From the NCBI RefSeq assembly GCF_051245535.1, contig NZ_CP195303.1, forward strand, positions 1,054,001-1,118,000: DNA of 64,000 bases. Reading direction: 5' to 3'. The stretch is from Micavibrio aeruginosavorus_D. Lineage in GTDB: Bacteria > Pseudomonadota > Alphaproteobacteria > Micavibrionales > Micavibrionaceae. This document shows positions 8,361 through 16,820 of the stretch, in pieces. The notes under the pieces were generated by a model. It was not told the origin of the DNA. It did not search any database and saw nothing but the letters and a program-made list of their open reading frames with translations. The first letter of the stretch is position 1. The number at the start of each line of letters is the position of its first letter. The position numbers were made by a program, and so were the translations under genes.

Positions 8361-9311
8361 ATGACCGAAACACCCGTTGACCGCCCGATCCGCATTGCCC
8401 TGTTTATTTCCGGCAGCGTCCTGTTCTTTGCCGTGATGAACATGTTTGTCAAACTGGCCGCTGAAACCGGGCTGCCGGTGCCGCAAATCCTGTTTTTCCG
8501 CAGCGCCATTGGCCTGCTGCCTATCCTGTTCCTGATGGCCCAGCGCCGGAATATGGATTTGTTCAAAACCACACGGCACAGCGGCCATTTCGTCCGCAGC
8601 TTTGTCGGCTTTTTCTCGATGTGCTGTTTCTTCTGGTCCTTTGCCCTGCTCCCGCTGGCCAACGCCACGGCCATTCACTTTGCGTCGCCACTGGTGCTGA
8701 CGGCCATGGCCGTCCTGCTGCTGGATGAAAAGGTCGGGCCACATCGCTGGGCCGCGGTCATCATCGGCCTGTGCGCCGTTTTGTTTATGTTACAGCCAGC
8801 CAGCAACGGCGATGCGCTTGGGTCACTGGTTGCCATGTGCGCGGCCATCCTCGGGGCCTTTGCCATGATCGCCGTGCGGAAGCTGGGCGATACGGAACAC
8901 GCTTTGACCATCGCGTTTTACTTCACACTGTATTGCGTGTTTTTAAGCGGCGTGTGGACCTTGTTCGTCTGGCAGACGCCAACCCTGCCCGGCTTGATCT
9001 ACATGATCGCCACGGGCCTTCTGGGCGGGCTGGGGCAAGTCTGGCTCACCTACGCCTATGCCAAAGCCCCGGCGGCCTTTGTCAGCGTCTTTTCCTATCT
9101 GTCGATTGTCTTCGTGACCGCGCTGGACATTGCCGTCTGGGGTCATGTGCCGCCATGGCAGGTCGGTGTGGGCAGTTTGATTGTGATGGGCTGCGGTATG
9201 TACATCGTCTACCGCGAAACCCGCAAACGCGCCCCGCTGGCCTCGGAAACCATGCCCTGCACCGAGGGCGAAGCGGCCCCGACCGAGGCCGACCGGCAAA
9301 ATCCGGTTTAG
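8361..9311 (+). CDS. DMT superfamily (EamA-type) transporter
   Basis: Ten hydrophobic segments arranged as two five-helix EamA repeats, for example GSVLFFAVMNMFVKLAAETG at the N-terminus and VFSYLSIVFVTALDIAVWG in the second half. EamA proteins export metabolites or amino acids across the inner membrane; the substrate here is unknown. The protein has 316 aa, with a hydrophilic C-terminal tail after about residue 290. It has its own start after a 196-base repeat-filled gap, and its stop overlaps the converging 9308-9982 gene by 4 bases. Confidence 0.88.
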   Translation: MTETPVDRPIRIALFISGSVLFFAVMNMFVKLAAETGLPVPQILFFRSAIGLLPILFLMAQRRNMDLFKTTRHSGHFVRSFVGFFSMCCFFWSFALLPLANATAIHFASPLVLTAMAVLLLDEKVGPHRWAAVIIGLCAVLFMLQPASNGDALGSLVAMCAAILGAFAMIAVRKLGDTEHALTIAFYFTLYCVFLSGVWTLFVWQTPTLPGLIYMIATGLLGGLGQVWLTYAYAKAPAAFVSVFSYLSIVFVTALDIAVWGHVPPWQVGVGSLIVMGCGMYIVYRETRKRAPLASETMPCTEGEAAPTEADRQNPV

Positions 9312-9982
9312 AGGGAATAAGGTTTGAATGCCGGGTCCGGCTGCGCCCGCGCGCCTGACGTTTCTGTCTTCAGGCAATTTTCTGGCCGGATCATGCGCTC
9401 TTCATTCAACCAGCGCACTTTGCCCTCCTCGACCAAACGATCCAGCATCGCCCGCTCCTTGGCCCCATCCGGGTCATTGGCAATCTCAAAAACATCCGTG
9501 TAGAAGTCATCTGTACTGTAATGATCCGCGACCTGATAAACCTGCACACCCGCGCGCATAAGGTCATTCAGGGACTCGACACGCTGAAACGTTGCCCTCT
9601 CAAGATTGACCGCATGACCGCTGACCCACTGGTCGGTGGCCTGCCCATCATCGCGGTGGATCTGGACGAAATCATCAGAATCGAAACTGTATATGCCACC
9701 CTCTAATGTGGGGTCGCCAATCTTGGATTCTTGATCCAGAAACAAAATCTCGGCCCCGCCCAGCCCGTGCATATTCCCCAACCGCACACCTTTCGGAACC
9801 GCATAGGTCAGGGACAATGATGGATTGTCGGTGGCGTAAACAAACGGAGGATTGGTGTCGGCATAGTCGGTGAAGCGTGCAATGGCCGTTCCATCCTCCC
9901 TTTCGGCAAGGCGGATATTGCGTGTCCGTGGCGTCAATTCTGCCGCCTCCAGAGTAACGGGGCTGGAATGGTACAGCTTCAT
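9308..9982 (-). CDS. Hypothetical protein with an ADP-ribosyltransferase-like N-terminal pattern
   Basis: The family is not firmly recognised. From the ATG at 9982 the protein begins MKLYHSSPVTLEAAELTPR and continues to PPFVYATDNPSLSLTYAVP. A K-L-Y-H-S/G-S start followed by a V-Y-A-T strand is the pattern of small proteins with an ART/RNA 2'-phosphotransferase-like fold, but no catalytic Glu motif can be assigned. A GTG at 10003, which sits directly against AAGGGG, is an alternative start adding seven residues. No signal peptide or membrane helix is visible. It stands alone between the DMT exporter and fdxA. Confidence 0.65.
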   Translation of the reverse strand: MKLYHSSPVTLEAAELTPRTRNIRLAEREDGTAIARFTDYADTNPPFVYATDNPSLSLTYAVPKGVRLGNMHGLGGAEILFLDQESKIGDPTLEGGIYSFDSDDFVQIHRDDGQATDQWVSGHAVNLERATFQRVESLNDLMRAGVQVYQVADHYSTDDFYTDVFEIANDPDGAKERAMLDRLVEEGKVRWLNEERMIRPENCLKTETSGARAQPDPAFKPYSL

Positions 9983-10096
9983 ACCCGAGACATTACAGGA
10001 CACCCCTTAATTATGTCTAAAAACATCAACTCCCCTCTGGATTTATGACAGGGGGCATGGCATAAAACCCCCGCGTAAAGTTAGGGAATTGCCACC

Positions 10097-10435
10097 ATGA
10101 CCTTTGTTGTCACCGATGTCTGCATCATGTGCAAACACACTGATTGCGTCGAAGTCTGCCCCGTAGATTGCTTCTACGAGGGGGAAAACACCTTGGTTAT
10201 CCACCCCGATGAATGCATTGATTGCGGCGTGTGCGAGCCGGAATGCCCTGTGGACGCGATCAAGCCGGATTCCGACCCGGAAGCCGATAAGTGGCTGGAA
10301 ATGAACAGAAAATACTCTGAACTCTGGCCCGTCCTGACCCGGAAGAAGGACGCGATGCCCGACGCCGAAAAATATAAGGACGTAAAAAATAAATATCAGG
10401 ACTGGTTTAGCCCGAATCCGGGCGAAGGCGACTAA
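10097..10435 (+). CDS. fdxA: Ferredoxin FdxA, 7Fe-8S type
   Basis: Small soluble electron carrier with one [3Fe-4S] and one [4Fe-4S] cluster. The cysteine patterns CIMCKHTDCVEVCPVDC and CIDCGVCEPECPVDAI are visible in residues 9-55, followed by the helical C-terminal extension (KWLEMNRKYSELWP) typical of the alphaproteobacterial FdxA form of about 112 aa. carD follows about 270 bases downstream, a neighbourhood shared with many alphaproteobacteria. Confidence 0.95.
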   Translation: MTFVVTDVCIMCKHTDCVEVCPVDCFYEGENTLVIHPDECIDCGVCEPECPVDAIKPDSDPEADKWLEMNRKYSELWPVLTRKKDAMPDAEKYKDVKNKYQDWFSPNPGEGD

Positions 10436-10511
10436 GAGCGCGTTCAAAACCCCTGTGTTTCTGCGGAATATGCCCCTGCATACGCCGTTATTTTTCATAT
10501 AAACATAAACC

Positions 10512-10540
10512 TTGAAATTTTACCTTTTTTTCATTATATT
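10512..10540 (+). promoter_or_regulatory. Sigma-70 type promoter upstream of carD
   Basis: TTGAAA at 10512-10517 and TATATT at 10535-10540 are separated by 17 bases. Transcription would start near 10548, giving a leader of about 160 bases before the carD ATG. The leader carries no recognised riboswitch. Confidence 0.6.
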
Positions 10541-10706
10541 GGCCGACATGCTCAACGGCGGGCGCGTGCGGGACGCTAGTTCATCCCCTGTCTCAGCTTC
10601 CTTCTATAAGGATCTGAAACACCTCGCTTTCGCCGTTTCGCAGCCTGCCGGACACCCGGCCAGAATTTGAGTAATGGACCCCTATCAGACGGAGAAGGTG
10701 CAGACC

Positions 10707-11252
10707 ATGGCGAATGATAATGTTGACTTCCGCAAAGGCGACTACGTTGTATACCCGGCCCACGGTGTTGGTCAGGTCGAAGGGATTGAAACCCAGACGA
10801 TTGGCGGGATGGAAGTCAAACTGTATGCCGTGACGTTTGAGAAAGACCGCATGCGCCTGAAGATTCCGGTTTTCAAAGCGAAGACCGCCGGCCTGCGTAA
10901 ACTCAGCTCCAGCGACCGTTTGAAAGATGCGATGAAGACCCTGCAAGGCCGTGCGCGTGTGCGCCGCACCATGTGGAGCCGCCGCGCCCAAGAATACGAA
11001 ACCAAAATCAATTCCGGCGATCCGGTTGCGATTGCCGAAGTTCTGCGCGACCTGAAACGCAGCAACGACGAAACCGAACAATCCTACAGCGAACGCCAAA
11101 TCTACCAGAGCGCGCTGGAGCGTCTGGCCCGCGAAGTTGCTGCCGTTCAGAAAATCACGGAAGTGAAAGCGGCCGAGCAACTGGAAGACATGCTGGGCAA
11201 AAAGAAAGATAAAGCCGTGAAAGAAGACGACGTGGAAAAAGAAGCCGCGTAA
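10707..11252 (+). CDS. carD: CarD family transcriptional regulator
   Basis: CarD-type proteins bind the RNA polymerase beta subunit through a Tudor-like domain and stabilise open promoter complexes. The N-terminal domain is clear: FRKGDYVVYPAHGVGQV, then a beta-rich stretch to about residue 60 and the helical DNA-contacting C-terminal part (DLKRSNDETEQSYSERQIYQSAL). The ATG at 10707 is preferred over one at 10674 because GGAGAAGG lies 9 bases before it. The tail is Lys/Glu-rich. The protein has 181 aa, close to alphaproteobacterial CarD proteins (about 170 aa). Confidence 0.93.
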   Translation: MANDNVDFRKGDYVVYPAHGVGQVEGIETQTIGGMEVKLYAVTFEKDRMRLKIPVFKAKTAGLRKLSSSDRLKDAMKTLQGRARVRRTMWSRRAQEYETKINSGDPVAIAEVLRDLKRSNDETEQSYSERQIYQSALERLAREVAAVQKITEVKAAEQLEDMLGKKKDKAVKEDDVEKEAA

Positions 11253-11292
11253 TTCACCGCACAGATTTTATCCCCCCAAGGATAACCCAAGG

Positions 11293-11326
11293 GAGCGCGA
11301 ACGCAGGTTCGCGCTTCTTTGTTTTT
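11293..11326 (+). terminator. Rho-independent terminator of carD
   Basis: GCGCGAAC (11295-11302) pairs with GTTCGCGC (11307-11314) around GCAG, followed by TTCTTTGTTTTT. It lies about 40 bases past the carD stop. Confidence 0.85.
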
Positions 11327-11352
11327 ACGCTCTGCGCCACCACTCTCCCAAT

Positions 11353-11441
11353 CGTCATCCCCGCCTTGTGCGGGGATCCGGAGTCACAGGGCCAATATTA
11401 TCCCGGTCATTTCCGGATCCCCGCACAAGGCGGGGATGACG
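11353..11441. repeat. GTCAT...ATGAC-type palindromic repeat, copy 2
   Basis: The outer arms CGTCATCCCCGCCTTGTGCG and CGCACAAGGCGGGGATGACG are perfect inverted repeats around a ~48-base centre that itself holds GGATCCGG/CCGGATCC. A close relative is at 44587. Confidence 0.85.
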
Positions 11442-11511
11442 TATTAAAAATCCAGATAACTCATTTCCATTCAGGCTTATACGCAAAACTCCTCATCCAC
11501 AACATCATCAC

Positions 11512-11551
11512 AGCCCCACGCAACAACGCACTGATTCTGTGGGGCTTTTTG
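11512..11551 (+). terminator. Terminator-like hairpin without a recognised upstream gene
   Basis: AGCCCCAC (11512-11519) pairs with GTGGGGCT (11539-11546), followed by TTTTG. It lies about 220 bases beyond the carD terminator and no ORF ends before it, so it may close a small RNA or be a leftover. The rest of the 11442-11570 stretch shows nothing recognisable. Confidence 0.5.
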
Positions 11552-11572
11552 CGGTGTGACATAAAAATGCTC

Positions 11573-11600
11573 TTGTGTGTTACAAGCCCCCTCCTATACT
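11573..11600 (+). promoter_or_regulatory. Candidate promoter of the metallophosphoesterase-like gene
   Basis: TTGTGT (11573-11578) and TATACT (11595-11600) are 16 bases apart. The start point would fall near 11607, about 65 bases before the chosen GTG start. Confidence 0.5.
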
Positions 11601-11671
11601 GGAATTTGATTCTGCACCTGTGGAATCAGGGCTTTGCTCACCACCCTTTTGTTTTTTGGTTCACTTCCATC

Positions 11672-12553
11672 GTGTCCATCTGCGACCTTGTCAAAGATCA
11701 ACGCTTCGCTGCTCTGGGTAATCCCCGGCGCATCTGGGCCATTTCCGCGATTCATTCGGAAGCGGACCGATTGGTGGCCCTGCACGATTCCATCTACCCA
11801 CAATTGGAAGCGGGCGACCGCATCGTCTATCTGGGCAATTATTTCGGTCACGGGACCGAAGCCACCCGGACGATTGATGAAATCCTCACCTTCCGCCGCA
11901 ACGTGCTGGCCATGCCGGGATGGATGCCATCCGACATCGCGTATTTGCGCGGCGGTCAGGAAGAAATGTGGGAAAAGCTGGTCCAACTGCAATTCGCGCC
12001 CAACCCGCGCGAGGTTCTGGAATGGATGCTGGATCGCGGCCTGTCGGCCACGCTGGAATCCTATGGCATGAACCCGACCCATGGGCTGGTCTCCACCCGT
12101 GAGGGCGCCATGTCCATCACGCGCTGGACCGCCGGGGTTCGCGCCGCCATCCGCCGCCACCGTGGCCATGACATGTTTATCACCCACCTGCGCCGTGCGG
12201 CCTTTACCCCGCCGCAGGTGATGGAACTGGCCGCGACAGGCACCGGCGGGGCCTATGCCCGCGCGATGGATGACTCGGCGGCCCCGATGCTGTTCGTCCA
12301 TGCCGGATTGAACCCCAACCGCCCGCTTCAGGATCAGGGCGATGCCCTGTGGTGGGGTGGCCGATCATTTGATGCGATTCATACGCCTTATGATCCCTTT
12401 GAAAAAGTGATCCGGGGGTTTGACCCGAACCAGGGTGGGCTCCATATCAATGGTGTGACCGCCACATTGGACGGCGGCTGCGGTTTCGGCGGACCTTTGG
12501 TCTGTGCCGGTTTTGACCGCCATGGTGAGGTTTTTTCTCTAATCGAATCATAA
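11672..12553 (+). CDS. Metallophosphoesterase-fold protein with degenerate metal ligands
   Basis: Order and spacing follow the PPP-type phosphoesterase fold, but the metal-binding motifs are changed. GDxHG is SAIHSE, GDxxDRG is GNYFGHG, and GNHE is RGGQEE. Only the last histidine motif (FVHAGLNP) looks intact. It may therefore be a binding or regulatory pseudo-enzyme rather than a phosphatase. The frame is open back to 11366, but the upstream part lies in a repeat and a terminator. The GTG at 11672, just before the conserved part, is a guess without a good ribosome binding site. It sits between carD and rpoH. Confidence 0.75.
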   Translation: MSICDLVKDQRFAALGNPRRIWAISAIHSEADRLVALHDSIYPQLEAGDRIVYLGNYFGHGTEATRTIDEILTFRRNVLAMPGWMPSDIAYLRGGQEEMWEKLVQLQFAPNPREVLEWMLDRGLSATLESYGMNPTHGLVSTREGAMSITRWTAGVRAAIRRHRGHDMFITHLRRAAFTPPQVMELAATGTGGAYARAMDDSAAPMLFVHAGLNPNRPLQDQGDALWWGGRSFDAIHTPYDPFEKVIRGFDPNQGGLHINGVTATLDGGCGFGGPLVCAGFDRHGEVFSLIES

Positions 12554-12737
12554 GGTTAGAGAAAGCGGCCAATTTACCCAATTCTGCCCATTTATCCGCC
12601 ACATTCCTGCCCATATTTTAGAAGATACTAAACTATGCGGTTCGGTTCCCATATTCTTTGTAAGAATCCCGCAAGTTTGACCCTATACCCTTGAAGAGTA
12701 GACAGACCAAAAGCCTGTTACCAGAAAGGACTCCCCC

Positions 12738-13625
12738 ATGGCCCATATAGATGATCAAGGCACACAGAAAGCCAATCTGAGCTATATACGGACCTCGATG
12801 AGCGAACCGTTGCTGGAGCGCGACCATGAGCTCGACCTCGCCCGCCGCTGGCGCGAAGACGGGGATGAGCACGCGCTGCACGAGCTGGTTCGGTCCTATA
12901 CCCGTTTGGTGATTGCGATGGCCTCCCGCTTCCGCAATTACGGCCTGCCCTTGGGCGACTTGATCCAGGAAGGCAATATCGGCCTGATGCAAGCCGCCAA
13001 CCGTTTTGAACATGACCGCGGCGTGCGGTTTTCGACCTACGCCACGTGGTGGATCCGTTCCGCCATGCAGGATTACGTCCTGCGCAACTGGTCGATTGTT
13101 CGGACCGGGACGACGGCCGCGCAAAAATCCCTGTTCTTTAACCTGCGTCGCCTGCGCTCCAAGATTGAAGCGGCCACCGAACGTGAAGGCCTGACCGATG
13201 AAGGTCGCGCCCAGATCGCAACGGAGCTGAAGGTCAATATGAAGGACGTGCAGGACATGGAAGGCCGCCTGTCCGCCTCCGACCATTCGCTGAATGCCCG
13301 CATCGGCATGGATGGTGAGGATGAATGGCAGAGCCTGCTGTCCGATGAACGCCCGAATCCCGAAGAAATCGTCATCGGGATGAAGGACGCGCAAACCCGG
13401 TCACAATGGCTGAACGAAGCGTTGTCCGAGCTGAGCGACCGCGAACGCACCATTATCACCGAGCGTCATCTGGGCCACGAAACCGTGACGCTGGAAGATT
13501 TGGGCAAAGAGCTGGGCGTCAGCAAGGAACGTGTGCGTCAGCTGGAACAGCGCGCCATGAGCAAACTGCGCCAGTCCATGACCCGTCGCATCGACGATCC
13601 GGACGATATCCTGCTCGAAGGCTAA
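12738..13625 (+). CDS. rpoH: RNA polymerase sigma-32 factor RpoH
   Basis: This alternative sigma factor directs heat-shock promoters. Region 2 (FRNYGLPLGDLIQEGNIGLMQ, shown here in part as GDLIQEGNIGLMQ) and the -10 recognition segment FSTYATWWIRSAMQDYVL are intact. The RpoH box QKSLFFNLR is present, separating it from RpoD and RpoS. Region 4 ends with LGVSKERVRQLEQRAM. Length 295 aa is typical. GAAAGGA precedes the ATG by about 8 bases. It has its own terminator and no operon partners. Confidence 0.96.
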   Translation: MAHIDDQGTQKANLSYIRTSMSEPLLERDHELDLARRWREDGDEHALHELVRSYTRLVIAMASRFRNYGLPLGDLIQEGNIGLMQAANRFEHDRGVRFSTYATWWIRSAMQDYVLRNWSIVRTGTTAAQKSLFFNLRRLRSKIEAATEREGLTDEGRAQIATELKVNMKDVQDMEGRLSASDHSLNARIGMDGEDEWQSLLSDERPNPEEIVIGMKDAQTRSQWLNEALSELSDRERTIITERHLGHETVTLEDLGKELGVSKERVRQLEQRAMSKLRQSMTRRIDDPDDILLEG

Positions 13626-13650
13626 GACGCCCGACCGAAATTCACGAATG

Positions 13651-13684
13651 AAAAACCCGGCATTCCCCCAATGCCGGGTTTTTC
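13651..13684 (+). terminator. Rho-independent terminator of rpoH
   Basis: AAAAACCCGGCATT (13651-13664) pairs with AATGCCGGGTTTTT (13670-13683) around five Cs. The A and T flanks let it work on both strands. Confidence 0.93.
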
Positions 13685-13747
13685 TTTATCTCGCCGATAC
13701 CGGGGAATTACCGGATGCCTTATTAATTGTGTTTATTCGCAATCAGG

Positions 13748-14260
13748 CTATTTACGCCAGCCGTTCCGGAGCCCGACATCATCGGCCATTATAAAATAAG
13801 AAACATATCCTCCGTTAAGCCGAGCGACAGAAGATATAATGGAATCGTTCAAAACTTTAACCGCACCGCTAATGTTTTTAGCGTCCATCTGTGCAGTCAT
13901 TTCCTTTTCCGCCCCATCATCTCCGGCGATATTCTCAATCACGCTCTCTTTTAGTAGACCCGCATATTCATCGACGAAAATGTCCGACGCGATATTGTCC
14001 CATCGGAGTAAGGGAATGACCTTATGGAACAGATCGCCTAGACCAATGTTCTCAATGAGAGCAAAGAAAGACCTTGCCCAAAACTCCGACATACTCGCAT
14101 AGTTCTTGACGCTATCCTGATCGCAGATAAAGACCCCACCTTTGTAATAAAGATCCTTATTATGCTGGGCGATCCGCATGCACTCCGAAAAATAATCGCA
14201 ACTCGGGATCTGAAAATCTACGATGAGTGTCTTAAGCTCATTCACCTTTTCATTTTTCAT
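13748..14260 (-). CDS. Hypothetical protein, 170 aa
   Basis: The family is not recognised. It is a soluble, acidic, mostly helical protein with no signal peptide (MKNEKVNELKTLIVDFQIP...). The coding sequence is visibly richer in A and T than its neighbours and uses more AT-ending codons, which may mean recent acquisition. AAAGG stands 7 bases before the ATG. It begins 15 bases downstream of the M48 protease stop, so read-through from that gene is likely. Confidence 0.65.
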   Translation of the reverse strand: MKNEKVNELKTLIVDFQIPSCDYFSECMRIAQHNKDLYYKGGVFICDQDSVKNYASMSEFWARSFFALIENIGLGDLFHKVIPLLRWDNIASDIFVDEYAGLLKESVIENIAGDDGAEKEMTAQMDAKNISGAVKVLNDSIISSVARLNGGYVSYFIMADDVGLRNGWRK

Positions 14261-14275
14261 TCCGGAACCTTTCTT

Positions 14276-15763
14276 TTATTCCGCAACGATCTTATAACCC
14301 TGCCCCGCGACAACCTTCGCCTCACCATCCAGCCCGTTCAGAGTCAGGAATCGTTCGACGGTGTAGGTGTCGGTTTTTGCCATTTTGGCCGACAGGCTGG
14401 CGATCGTATCGCCGGATTTGGCGGTGACGGTTTTAATGCGCAGCGGTTTGATCGATGATTTTTCAGCCTTCGTCATGGATCGCAGGCTGTAGCTCAGTTG
14501 CTTCATCCCCTCGACCGTTGCGGCGTTGGCTTTGGGCGGCCAGGCCATTTGGAAACGGTACACGGTATTCGCGCTCCATTGCACGGCCAGCAATTGCACG
14601 GTCATCGCCTGATTACCAATACGGCCCGTGAACTGGCCCGTGGCCGCCGGTTTTCCACCAATGCTGAGATTTTCAACATTGGCCAATTGTTCACCGCGCA
14701 TCCATGACGTGGTCAGGAAGGTCAGCGGATCAACGCCCGCCGCATTCGCCGCCACATCAAACACGGCCAGCGCCCCCGCGGACGCATTCCGCACGATCAC
14801 GGAATCCGGATTGTTGATGATGGTGTAACCATCCGGTGCGGTGAACGTCATGTCCAACCCCGGATGCCAGAAGGTTGCACCGCGTACAAACCCCTGCGTC
14901 GCGCTGTCGCCATAGATCATGGTGTTGATGGAATTCATATAGGCATCACGGTTGGTCAGCCCTTCGTTCGGCGGATATTGTGCGGCGATGTTGCGCGCAT
15001 TGGCCACACGTTCCGCCGTTTGCGGGTGGGTGGAGAAATAACTGAAGCTTTCCCCATTGCCACCCTTGCCATGCAGGCGCGCATCCAACGCAGAATCCAT
15101 TTGCAAGCTGGTCAGGAAGCGCGCCATTGCGCCCGTGTCATATCCAGCGCGATTGAGATAGCGAATACCCAGATCATCGGCCTGACTTTCCTGCCCGCGG
15201 GAATAGGACGACAGATAAAGCTGGCTGCCCACATTCGCGGCATCGGCGGCACTCTGGCTATCCAGCGCGGCGGCCAAAACGGCAGCGCCCAGCGATGTTA
15301 CAACGCCGTGCGAATACCGTTCCGCCGTATGGCGGCCCGTGATGTGCCCAACCTCGTGCGCCAGAACGGCGGCCAGTTCAGCCTCAGAATTGGCCAGCGC
15401 CAGAATGCCGCGCGTCACATACACATACCCGCCCGGCAACGCGAACGCGTTGACCATCGGCGTATCCAGAACGAAGAATTTATATTGAACATCGGGGCGT
15501 TCAGTGTTGGCGGCCACTTTCTGCCCGACGCGATTGACATAGGCGCTCAGGCCAGCATCCGACACCGTGCCGCCATATTGCTTCATCACCTTCTCATGTT
15601 CCTGCGCCCCGACGGAGGATTCCTGTTGCGGGGACATCAGGGCCGTAAACTGGCTTTCGCCCGTGGCGGGATTGGTGGAACAACCGGACATCATGCTCCC
15701 CAGCCCGATCATCAGGGCCACGGCACACACAGACATAAAAACGGGCTTGAATTGAATCCGCAT
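14276..15763 (-). CDS. M48 family zinc metalloprotease, lipoprotein, with C-terminal LysM-like region
   Basis: Predicted envelope protease of the BepA/YfgC-LoiP type, which degrade misassembled outer membrane proteins. From the ATG at 15763 (GAGGAGAG about 8 bases upstream) a lipoprotein signal runs to the lipobox MMSGC, with Cys28 as the lipidated residue. The catalytic HEVGH is at 136-140 (AHEVGHITGRH), and the third ligand Glu is probably in SRGQESQADDLG. The last 50 residues (SGDTIASLSAKMAKTDTYT) resemble a LysM-like repeat. The open frame continues 126 codons upstream, but that part overlaps the divergent gene and has no similarity. Only 19 bases separate it from the divergent 15783 start. 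Confidence 0.9.
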   Translation of the reverse strand: MRIQFKPVFMSVCAVALMIGLGSMMSGCSTNPATGESQFTALMSPQQESSVGAQEHEKVMKQYGGTVSDAGLSAYVNRVGQKVAANTERPDVQYKFFVLDTPMVNAFALPGGYVYVTRGILALANSEAELAAVLAHEVGHITGRHTAERYSHGVVTSLGAAVLAAALDSQSAADAANVGSQLYLSSYSRGQESQADDLGIRYLNRAGYDTGAMARFLTSLQMDSALDARLHGKGGNGESFSYFSTHPQTAERVANARNIAAQYPPNEGLTNRDAYMNSINTMIYGDSATQGFVRGATFWHPGLDMTFTAPDGYTIINNPDSVIVRNASAGALAVFDVAANAAGVDPLTFLTTSWMRGEQLANVENLSIGGKPAATGQFTGRIGNQAMTVQLLAVQWSANTVYRFQMAWPPKANAATVEGMKQLSYSLRSMTKAEKSSIKPLRIKTVTAKSGDTIASLSAKMAKTDTYTVERFLTLNGLDGEAKVVAGQGYKIVAE

Positions 15764-15782
15764 TGGGGCCACTCTCCTCATC

Positions 15783-16820
15783 ATGAAAAACGCCATTATT
15801 TTAGCCCTTTTGATCACGATTGCCACCCCGTTTACGGGGGCCCCCGCATGGGCCCAGACATCTGGGAAAATGGGCGCAAATATGGGCAAAAATATGGACC
15901 CAAATGTGGCATCTTCCGCCCTGCCACCACAATCATTCAGCCCGCTGGTCGAAACCGGCGCGGGCACGGTGGCGCTGGCCGTGGACGGTTTGCGCCTGAC
16001 CCTGAATGATGGACAGATTGTCGAATTATCCGGCATTGAAATTCCCGGCATGAATGAGATGGGCACCGCCGATCCCGGTAATTTTCCGCTACAGGCCAAA
16101 CAGGCGCTGGACCAGATTTTCGTAAAAGACAAAGACATCATCCTCTATCAAACACGGGACAAAGAAACGGGCCGCGTCAACCGCATGGGACACACGCTGG
16201 CCCATGTCGTGCAGAAGCCGGGCAATGTGTGGATTCAATCCTATCTGGTGCGGCAAGGGCTGGCCCGCGTGGCCCCGACCCTGCGCAACCCGGAGCTGGC
16301 CGACCAGCTTTATAAAATTGAACAACTGGCCCGCGACGAAAAACGTGGCATCTGGGCCGATGGATCGGCCTATGCCGTTGTGAAAACGGCGGAACCGATC
16401 AACCCATCCCCCCGTTTTATCGTGGCCGAGGGCACGGTGGTGAAGGCCGCGATTGTCAGCAACCGTGTTTACCTGAATTTCGGCGATGACTGGAAAAAGG
16501 ATTTTTCCGTCGGGGTGGAACCGGATGTGCGGCGGGCGCTGTCCCGGGCCGGAATTGACCCGTTACAGCTTCAAGGCAAAAACTTACGCATACGCGGGTG
16601 GGTGCGGGACTATAACGGGCCCTTTATTGACCTGGAAACCCCCGCCCAGATTGAGTTTCCGGATGGTTCAAAACCATTGCCTGCCCCCGGCGGGGCCTTT
16701 ACAGTAGAGGCACCGAAAAAACCCGAAACGGATACGGACCAAAACGCCAATGCCGGGATGGACCAAGATAGTCAAAACGACCAGCAAGCCCCCGCGCGTT
16801 CCGGCACCATCCGCGAATGA
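15783..16820 (+). CDS. Secreted nuclease-fold (SNase/thermonuclease-like) protein lacking catalytic residues
   Basis: Residues 1-25 are a Sec signal peptide ending at APAWAQ. Residues about 60-200 follow the SNase OB-fold: a DGQIVELSGIEIPG segment, then FPLQAKQAL, then NRMGHTLAHV and SYLVRQGLARV. In active SNases the first segment carries Arg and Glu (R-L-x-G-I-D-x-P-E) and the GR pair carries the second Arg. Here these are Glu, Gly and His. Nuclease activity is therefore doubtful and a binding role more likely (inference). The C-terminus is a Gln/Asp-rich tail. It is divergent from the M48 protease and overlaps the next gene by 71 bases. Confidence 0.8.
   Translation: MKNAIILALLITIATPFTGAPAWAQTSGKMGANMGKNMDPNVASSALPPQSFSPLVETGAGTVALAVDGLRLTLNDGQIVELSGIEIPGMNEMGTADPGNFPLQAKQALDQIFVKDKDIILYQTRDKETGRVNRMGHTLAHVVQKPGNVWIQSYLVRQGLARVAPTLRNPELADQLYKIEQLARDEKRGIWADGSAYAVVKTAEPINPSPRFIVAEGTVVKAAIVSNRVYLNFGDDWKKDFSVGVEPDVRRALSRAGIDPLQLQGKNLRIRGWVRDYNGPFIDLETPAQIEFPDGSKPLPAPGGAFTVEAPKKPETDTDQNANAGMDQDSQNDQQAPARSGTIRE

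Noticed and set aside
14864..16009. 381-aa plus-strand ORF opposite the M48 protease
   Set aside because: Antisense shadow; the M48 motifs are on the minus strand.
15764..16141. 126-residue N-terminal extension of the M48 protease
   Set aside because: It is antisense to the nuclease-like gene; a lipoprotein signal with ribosome binding site starts at 15763.
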